NCBI GenBank assembly: GCA_050246475.1
Contig: JBFWVZ010000008.1
Coordinates: forward strand, 1-64,000
Direction: 5' to 3'
DNA length: 64,000 nt
Source: CADEEL01 sp050246475
GTDB taxonomy: Bacteria; Pseudomonadota; Alphaproteobacteria; Caulobacterales; Aquidulcibacteraceae
Shown: one piece after another, positions 59,497 to 64,000 of the stretch
Numbering within the stretch: position 1 is the stretch's first letter
Layout of the letters: each line of letters starts with the position of its first letter
Program-made: the position numbers and the translations under genes
Notes under the pieces: generated by a model
Told to the model about the DNA's origin: nothing
Seen by the model: the letters and a program-made list of their open reading frames with translations, nothing else
Database searches by the model: none

Positions 59497-62283
59497 ATGC
59501 TGGGCGGCGATTGGAGCGAGCGGCTGATCGAACTCGACGAGGAGGGCCACCCCCTCGCGATCGAGGCGCCGGAGGATTGGCCCGATTCGGCCGTGTTGCG
59601 CGCTTTGGAGGACGGCCTCGGCGAGCAGACCGGGGCGCATGCGATCTCACTGCGCGAAGGCATCGAGGCCGCGGCGAAGCGCTTGGCGGGCCCTGAGGAT
59701 GCGCCGCTCATCGCCGAACTTATCCGTGACCGGCGCATCGCGTTCGATCCCGCGACGGCGCGGGGCGGCTTCACCGCCTGCATCATGCGTTGGCCCGAAG
59801 CCGGCCCTGATGAGCTCGACGCCATCGCCTCAGCGCAGCGCGCGCTGACGGCTGGCTCGCGCCTCGCCATTCTCGGCGCGCCGAGCGATGCGGCGCTTGA
59901 AGCGCTCGACAGCATCGCGCGCCTCGCGGCGCACCCCCACGATGCGGGCAAGCTCATCCTCGTTTCCGCGACAGGCCCACGCGCGAACGAAATTCTCGAA
60001 GCGGAAGCCGCGCGCGATCGTGCATCCCACGCGCTCGCCGCGGGCGCGCGCGCGCTCGATGCGGCGCTGACCGATCTGGCGATTGAATCTGTGCGCGGCG
60101 GGCTCGATCCTTCCGCGCCCGCCACCGCGCGCAAAGCGCATGCCGCGCGCATCGCAGGCGCGCCGGACGATGATCTCCGCAATGCGCTCGCCGGAACCGC
60201 ATCGCGCGGCGCTTACGCAGCCGCGATTGAAAGCGCGCCGCATCGCCGCCGTCTCGCCGTTGCTGGAACGAGCAGCGCTCTGCGTGTCGCCCGCGGGCAA
60301 GGCGCCGATCCATCCGGCGCGATCCTCGGCGGGGACGATTGCGGCGCGACGGGCGCTTCGCTCGCCGTGCAAGCGTTCCTGATCGACGGCGCGTTCGACA
60401 TCGAAGCGCTCGAAGGCGCGGTGCGCGCGCTCGTCCGCACGCTCGACGGCGCGCTCGACAGCGCCGCGGCCCCCGATCCACTGATCGCGGACGGCGTCGC
60501 CGCGCGCCGCCCCATCGCCATCCGCATCGCCGGCCTCGCGAACCTCCTGATGCGCGCTGGGCTGGCCTACGATTCACACGAGGGGCACAACGCGGCGCAA
60601 GCGATCCTCTCGCTCGTTGCGGGCGCAGCCGCACGCGAAAGCGCCGCGATCGCGGAAGCCAGCGAGCCGTGCGGCGGCTGGGCGCGCGCCAAACGCTCTG
60701 CCGAGACGATCCTTGCGCGCGCACGCGAGTCGGCGGCCACGCTTTGCGCATCCGGCGCGTTCGCACCGGTCGCGAAACGCGCGCAAGCGATCTGGAAAGA
60801 TTTCAAACCAAACGCGATGCGCAATCTCGCGCTCATCGCGCTCGCGCCGGACGTTGGCGCCACGCGCCGACTCGACGCGACGAGCGCTGGGCTCTCACCC
60901 GCGCTTGAAGCCGCCACGTTCGGCGCGCGCAGCGACGGCACGTTCGGGCGCCTGCTCACGCGCGACGCGCGTTTGGGTCTTGAAGCGCTCGGCCTCGGCC
61001 CCGCGCAGATCGGCGAGATCACGTCCTACGTCGAAGGGCGGCGCACACTTAAGGGCGCGCCCGCGATCAATCTCGAAACGCTCCGGCAAAAGGGCCTCAC
61101 CGATCCCGCGCTCGAAGCCATCGAGGAAGCGGCCGGCGATGCGATGACGCTGCGCGCCGCGATCCATCCGATGGTGATCGGCGCCGAGATTTGCGAGCGT
61201 GAATTGAAGCTGCCGCGCGACGTCGCCGAAGGGCGACGGGGCGACCTGTTGAAGACGCTCGGTTTCACCGACGAAGAGATCGCGGCGGCGGAAGCGTATT
61301 GCATGGGCGCGGGCACGCTCAAGGGCGCGCCTGGGCTCTCGGACAAGATCGCGGCCATCTTCGCGCGCGGCGATGAAATCGGCGCCGAAGCGCGCCTCGC
61401 CATGGCCGAGGCGCTCGCGCCCTTCGCGCTCGGCCCGCTCTCGCTCGATTTGCCGCTGACGGAGCAATCCGATCAGTCCGCGCTCGGCGAGCGTGCGCAC
61501 GCACTCGGCGCCGCGCTCACGCGCTTTTCGGCCGCGCCGTCGGTCGCACTTGTGCTGCCGCCGCTCGATGACGCCGCGCCCGCGCACGAGGAAGGCCCAC
61601 GCGAACGCATCGTCGAGAAAGTGATCGAACGCCAAGCCGATCGCCGGCGTCTGCCCGATCGCCGCAAAGGCTACATCCAGAAATCGAGCGTGGGCGGGCA
61701 CAAAGTCTATCTGCACACCGGCGAATATGATGACGGCGCCTTGGGCGAAATCTTCATCGACATGCACAAGGAGGGCGCCGCCTTCCGCTCGCTGATGAAC
61801 AATTTCGCCGTCGGCATCTCGATCGGCCTGCAATACGGCGTGCCTCTCGAAGAATATGTCGATGCGTTCGTGTTCACGCGTTTCGAGCCCTCCGGCGAAG
61901 TGCGCGGCAATGACTCCATCCGCCACGCGACCTCGATCCTCGACTACATCTTCCGCGAACTCGCGGTCTCCTATCTGAGCCGCACCGACCTCGCGCACGT
62001 CGATCCGTTTGAAGCGCGCACGGATGGATTGAACCGCCGCGCCATCGAAGCCGAGGAGGCCGCGCGCCTCATCTCACGCGGCTTCTCACGCGGCGCGACG
62101 CCCGACAACCTCGTGCTCTTGAAGCCGCGCGCGAAATCGCGCGACCGCAAGGGCGAAGCGGACGCGAGCGGCTACACGACCGACAGCTGCCCCTCCTGCG
62201 CAAGCTTCACGCTCATCGCCGGCGGCGACGGCCTCCGGTGCGAAACGTGCAATTGGAGCGGCGCGGAAGCGAAGGGGCGCTAG
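59497..62283 (+). CDS. Degenerate class II (NrdJ-like) ribonucleotide-reductase-related protein with TSCPD domain
   Basis: 928 residues. The C-terminal quarter (about 715-930) is a TSCPD domain as at the end of class II RNR NrdJ (RRKGYIQKSSVGGHKVYLHTGEY, GLQYGVPLEEYVDAFVFTRFEP, GNDSIRHATSILDYIFRELA), plus a zinc ribbon (C898, C901, C915, C918). The middle keeps recognisable NrdJ barrel remnants: IRIAGLANLLMRAGLAYDS (about 342), LALIALAPDVGATRRLDATSAGLSPAL, and two TLKGAP blocks (about 516 and 607). The N-terminal third is Ala-rich, and I find no NrdJ cysteine-containing catalytic motifs. It is probably non-catalytic. Usual NrdJ is about 1200 residues. No metabolic partner genes are adjacent. 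Confidence 0.8.
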   Translation: MLGGDWSERLIELDEEGHPLAIEAPEDWPDSAVLRALEDGLGEQTGAHAISLREGIEAAAKRLAGPEDAPLIAELIRDRRIAFDPATARGGFTACIMRWPEAGPDELDAIASAQRALTAGSRLAILGAPSDAALEALDSIARLAAHPHDAGKLILVSATGPRANEILEAEAARDRASHALAAGARALDAALTDLAIESVRGGLDPSAPATARKAHAARIAGAPDDDLRNALAGTASRGAYAAAIESAPHRRRLAVAGTSSALRVARGQGADPSGAILGGDDCGATGASLAVQAFLIDGAFDIEALEGAVRALVRTLDGALDSAAAPDPLIADGVAARRPIAIRIAGLANLLMRAGLAYDSHEGHNAAQAILSLVAGAAARESAAIAEASEPCGGWARAKRSAETILARARESAATLCASGAFAPVAKRAQAIWKDFKPNAMRNLALIALAPDVGATRRLDATSAGLSPALEAATFGARSDGTFGRLLTRDARLGLEALGLGPAQIGEITSYVEGRRTLKGAPAINLETLRQKGLTDPALEAIEEAAGDAMTLRAAIHPMVIGAEICERELKLPRDVAEGRRGDLLKTLGFTDEEIAAAEAYCMGAGTLKGAPGLSDKIAAIFARGDEIGAEARLAMAEALAPFALGPLSLDLPLTEQSDQSALGERAHALGAALTRFSAAPSVALVLPPLDDAAPAHEEGPRERIVEKVIERQADRRRLPDRRKGYIQKSSVGGHKVYLHTGEYDDGALGEIFIDMHKEGAAFRSLMNNFAVGISIGLQYGVPLEEYVDAFVFTRFEPSGEVRGNDSIRHATSILDYIFRELAVSYLSRTDLAHVDPFEARTDGLNRRAIEAEEAARLISRGFSRGATPDNLVLLKPRAKSRDRKGEADASGYTTDSCPSCASFTLIAGGDGLRCETCNWSGAEAKGR

Positions 62284-62313
62284 TAGGCGCACCCAGCGAA
62301 TGACCCCATGGCG

Positions 62314-62940
62314 CTAGGTCGCCGATAGCACCGGTGTAGCGGGAGCGAACAAACCGCGCTGTTGCATCTGCACGAACAGACCCTCAACAAATCTGCGCGC
62401 CCGGTTTTCGGGGTCCGAATCGTTGCCGCCAACCCAGACAGTGCGTGAACCACGCAGCGTGCTTTGCCAGACGGTTCTGTTATCGCTCGTATCGACTAAC
62501 ACCCATCTGACTTCGAAATCATGCGCCGCACTGTTTACCAGCATTTGGGACGGGATGACCAAGAGTCGGAAGTCAGCGCCAATTTGCTGCTCGTACGCCC
62601 GCCGTGACGCCACAATCTGATCGATCGGAATGACCATCGACCCTCCCTCGGATGTGGTGGCCATTCCCGCTTCCGTCTGATGATAGGTGATAAACTCCGA
62701 CTGCACGCCTCGCGCCCCAAGGCCCTCGACAATTTGTTCGTTGGCCGCGCGCACCATGCGCGTCCCAAACTCTGAGTTTCGAATGTCTAGGAAGGAGTAC
62801 ACGTACACCTGCGAACCGACGAGCGTGACATGTGTCGGATTTTCAGTGCTGCTGTAATTGAGGGAGGCGCACGCTGAGAGAGCCATCGCAGCCGCACCAC
62901 AGACGAGCATCTGGCGACGTGCAAGCATCGGAACCCCCAT
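62314..62940 (-). CDS. Orphan putative lipoprotein of unknown function
   Basis: 208 residues from ATG 62940; ATG 62928 (MLARRQMLV, with GGGGG upstream) is an alternative, and a TTG at 62976 is less likely. Lipobox LSAC follows a hydrophobic stretch. The mature part contains THVTLVGSQVYVYSFLDIRNSEFG, IPIDQIVASRRAYEQQIG and WVLVDTSDNRTVWQSTLRGSRTVWVGG, a pattern of beta strands like periplasmic stress lipoproteins, but no family is recognised. Codon use is less GC-biased than in aspS and the RNR-like gene. Confidence 0.7.
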   Translation of the reverse strand: MGVPMLARRQMLVCGAAAMALSACASLNYSSTENPTHVTLVGSQVYVYSFLDIRNSEFGTRMVRAANEQIVEGLGARGVQSEFITYHQTEAGMATTSEGGSMVIPIDQIVASRRAYEQQIGADFRLLVIPSQMLVNSAAHDFEVRWVLVDTSDNRTVWQSTLRGSRTVWVGGNDSDPENRARRFVEGLFVQMQQRGLFAPATPVLSAT

Positions 62941-62976
62941 TTTCTTCAGGTTGTCACTGAGGAATGCGATCCGCAA

Positions 62977-64000
62977 CTAGGCCCCCTTCGCCGGCGCCTG
63001 TTCGACGATGCGGATGTTGAGTTCGCGCAGCTGCTTGGCCGTCACTTCGCTGGGCGCCTGCATCATCAGATCCTGCGCCTGCTGATTGAACGGGAAGACG
63101 ATAACTTCGCGGATGTTGTCGACGCCCGCGAGCAGCATCACGATGCGATCGACGCCGGGCGCGGAGCCGCCATGCGGCGGCGCGCCATACCGGAATGCGT
63201 TCAGCATGCCGCCGAACTTCTCCTCCACCACCTCGCGGCCATAACCCGCGATCTCGAACGCCTTGATCATGATCTCCGGCTTGTGGTTCCGGATCGCGCC
63301 TGAGCTTAGCTCAACGCCGTTGCACACGATGTCGTACTGGAAGGCGGTGATCTTTTCGATCGTGTCGCGATCCTTCGGATCGAGCGCCAGGAATTGCTCG
63401 TGATCGTAGTTCGGCATCGAGAACGGGTTGTGGGAGAAATCGATCTTCTTTTCTTCCTCGCTCCATTCGTACATCGGGAAATCGACGATCCAGCAGAACG
63501 CGAATTGCTCCTTGTCCACGAGGTTCAGTTCGTCCGCGACCTTGTTGCGCGCCAGCCCCGCGAACTTGTAGAAAACCTTCGGATCGCCCGCGACGAAGAA
63601 CGCCGCATCGCCAACGCCGAGGCCAAGCTGCTGGCGCAGCGCCGTCGTCTTCTCCGGCCCGATGTTCTTCGCGATGGGGCCTGCGCCGCCCTCTTCGCCC
63701 TCGCGCCAGAAAATGTAGCCAAGCCCCGGCTGGCCCTCGCTTTGCGCCCACGCATTCATGCGATCCGCGAACGCGCGGTTCCCCCCGCTCGGCGCCGGCA
63801 CGGCCCACACGGCATTGCCTTCCTTCTCCAGGATGCGCGCGAAGAGCCCGAAGCCGCCGCCGCGGAAATGCTCGCTGACATCCTGCAGGATGAGCGGGTT
63901 GCGCAGGTCCGGCTTATCGGAGCCGTATTTGGCGATCGATTCCGCGTAAGGGATGCGCGGAAAGGCGCCCGCCTTCGTCACGCGCTTGCCTTCGCCGAAC
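62977..64000 (-). CDS. aspS: Aspartyl-tRNA synthetase, C-terminal part (runs off the window)
   Basis: 341 codons of the 3' part; the frame stays open to the window edge, so the N-terminal anticodon-binding domain lies outside. Class II features: GAD domain (about the first 170 visible residues), FAFCWIVDFPMYEWSEEE (motif 2 region), ELSSGAIRNHKPEIM, and motif 3 GGSAPGVDRIVMLLAG. The end AKQLRELNIRIVEQ is typical of bacterial AspRS. The orphan lipoprotein gene follows. Confidence 0.96.
   Translation of the reverse strand, partial: FGEGKRVTKAGAFPRIPYAESIAKYGSDKPDLRNPLILQDVSEHFRGGGFGLFARILEKEGNAVWAVPAPSGGNRAFADRMNAWAQSEGQPGLGYIFWREGEEGGAGPIAKNIGPEKTTALRQQLGLGVGDAAFFVAGDPKVFYKFAGLARNKVADELNLVDKEQFAFCWIVDFPMYEWSEEEKKIDFSHNPFSMPNYDHEQFLALDPKDRDTIEKITAFQYDIVCNGVELSSGAIRNHKPEIMIKAFEIAGYGREVVEEKFGGMLNAFRYGAPPHGGSAPGVDRIVMLLAGVDNIREVIVFPFNQQAQDLMMQAPSEVTAKQLRELNIRIVEQAPAKGA

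Overview
The window is 64 kb of dense, GC-rich bacterial chromosome carrying about 65 protein genes. I see no rRNA, tRNA, CRISPR array, prophage or insertion sequence. Gene content points to an alphaproteobacterium, most likely in or near Caulobacterales (Hyphomonadaceae-like). The markers are a fused ispDF, an NtrC that lacks the GAFTGA loop (as described for Caulobacter NtrC), an M23 peptidase overlapping a bactofilin, an iscR-nifS-sufBCDS-sufT-sufA operon, the accB-accC-aat-DUF2155-mlaD-NDUFA12 neighbourhood and a perfect CtrA-type box (TTAA-N7-TTAA). The placement is inferred from gene content only.

Layout. 0-8 kb: end of an OmpA-like gene, a secreted spermidine-synthase-like protein, ntrB/ntrC, ispDF and a membrane-fused spermidine-synthase-like protein. 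8-20 kb: pncC, small DUF proteins (DUF1428, DUF4180, RidA), parE, a GFA protein, an RhlE-like helicase, a coniferyl-aldehyde-dehydrogenase-type enzyme, a GGDEF protein and an enoyl-CoA hydratase. 20-28.7 kb: an O-methyltransferase, a TfoX-like protein and the complete Fe-S assembly operon behind a predicted IscR operator. 28.7-36 kb: an alpha/beta hydrolase, tyrS, a giant AsmA/YhdP-type protein and a 1-Cys Bcp peroxiredoxin. 36-46 kb: cell-envelope genes (LmdC-like M23 peptidase, bactofilin, PBP1A, AmiC-type amidase, acyltransferase), a lipoprotein cytochrome c, and prfB with an intact programmed +1 frameshift. 46-53 kb: rne, a periplasmic M48/TPR protease, a DsbA-like oxidoreductase and an ArsR-VOC-AHSA1-AHSA1 cassette. 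53-59.4 kb: thiS-thiG, aroQ-accB-accC, aat, DUF2155, mlaD and NDUFA12. 59.4-64 kb: a 928-residue degenerate class II ribonucleotide-reductase-like protein, an orphan lipoprotein and the 3' part of aspS.

Genes are packed tightly. Many operon neighbours overlap as ATGA or GTGA, and three convergent pairs share four bases at their stops. Three families of palindromic intergenic repeats occur. Several lone minus-strand genes for secreted or lipoprotein products look less GC-biased than their neighbours and sit between conserved genes, suggesting recent insertion.

The best candidates for under-described biology are the degenerate ribonucleotide-reductase-like protein with a possible NrdR operator, the two-helix membrane protein inside the suf operon, the divergent NtrC with paired palindromes upstream, and the two spermidine-synthase-fold proteins flanking ntrBC/ispDF.
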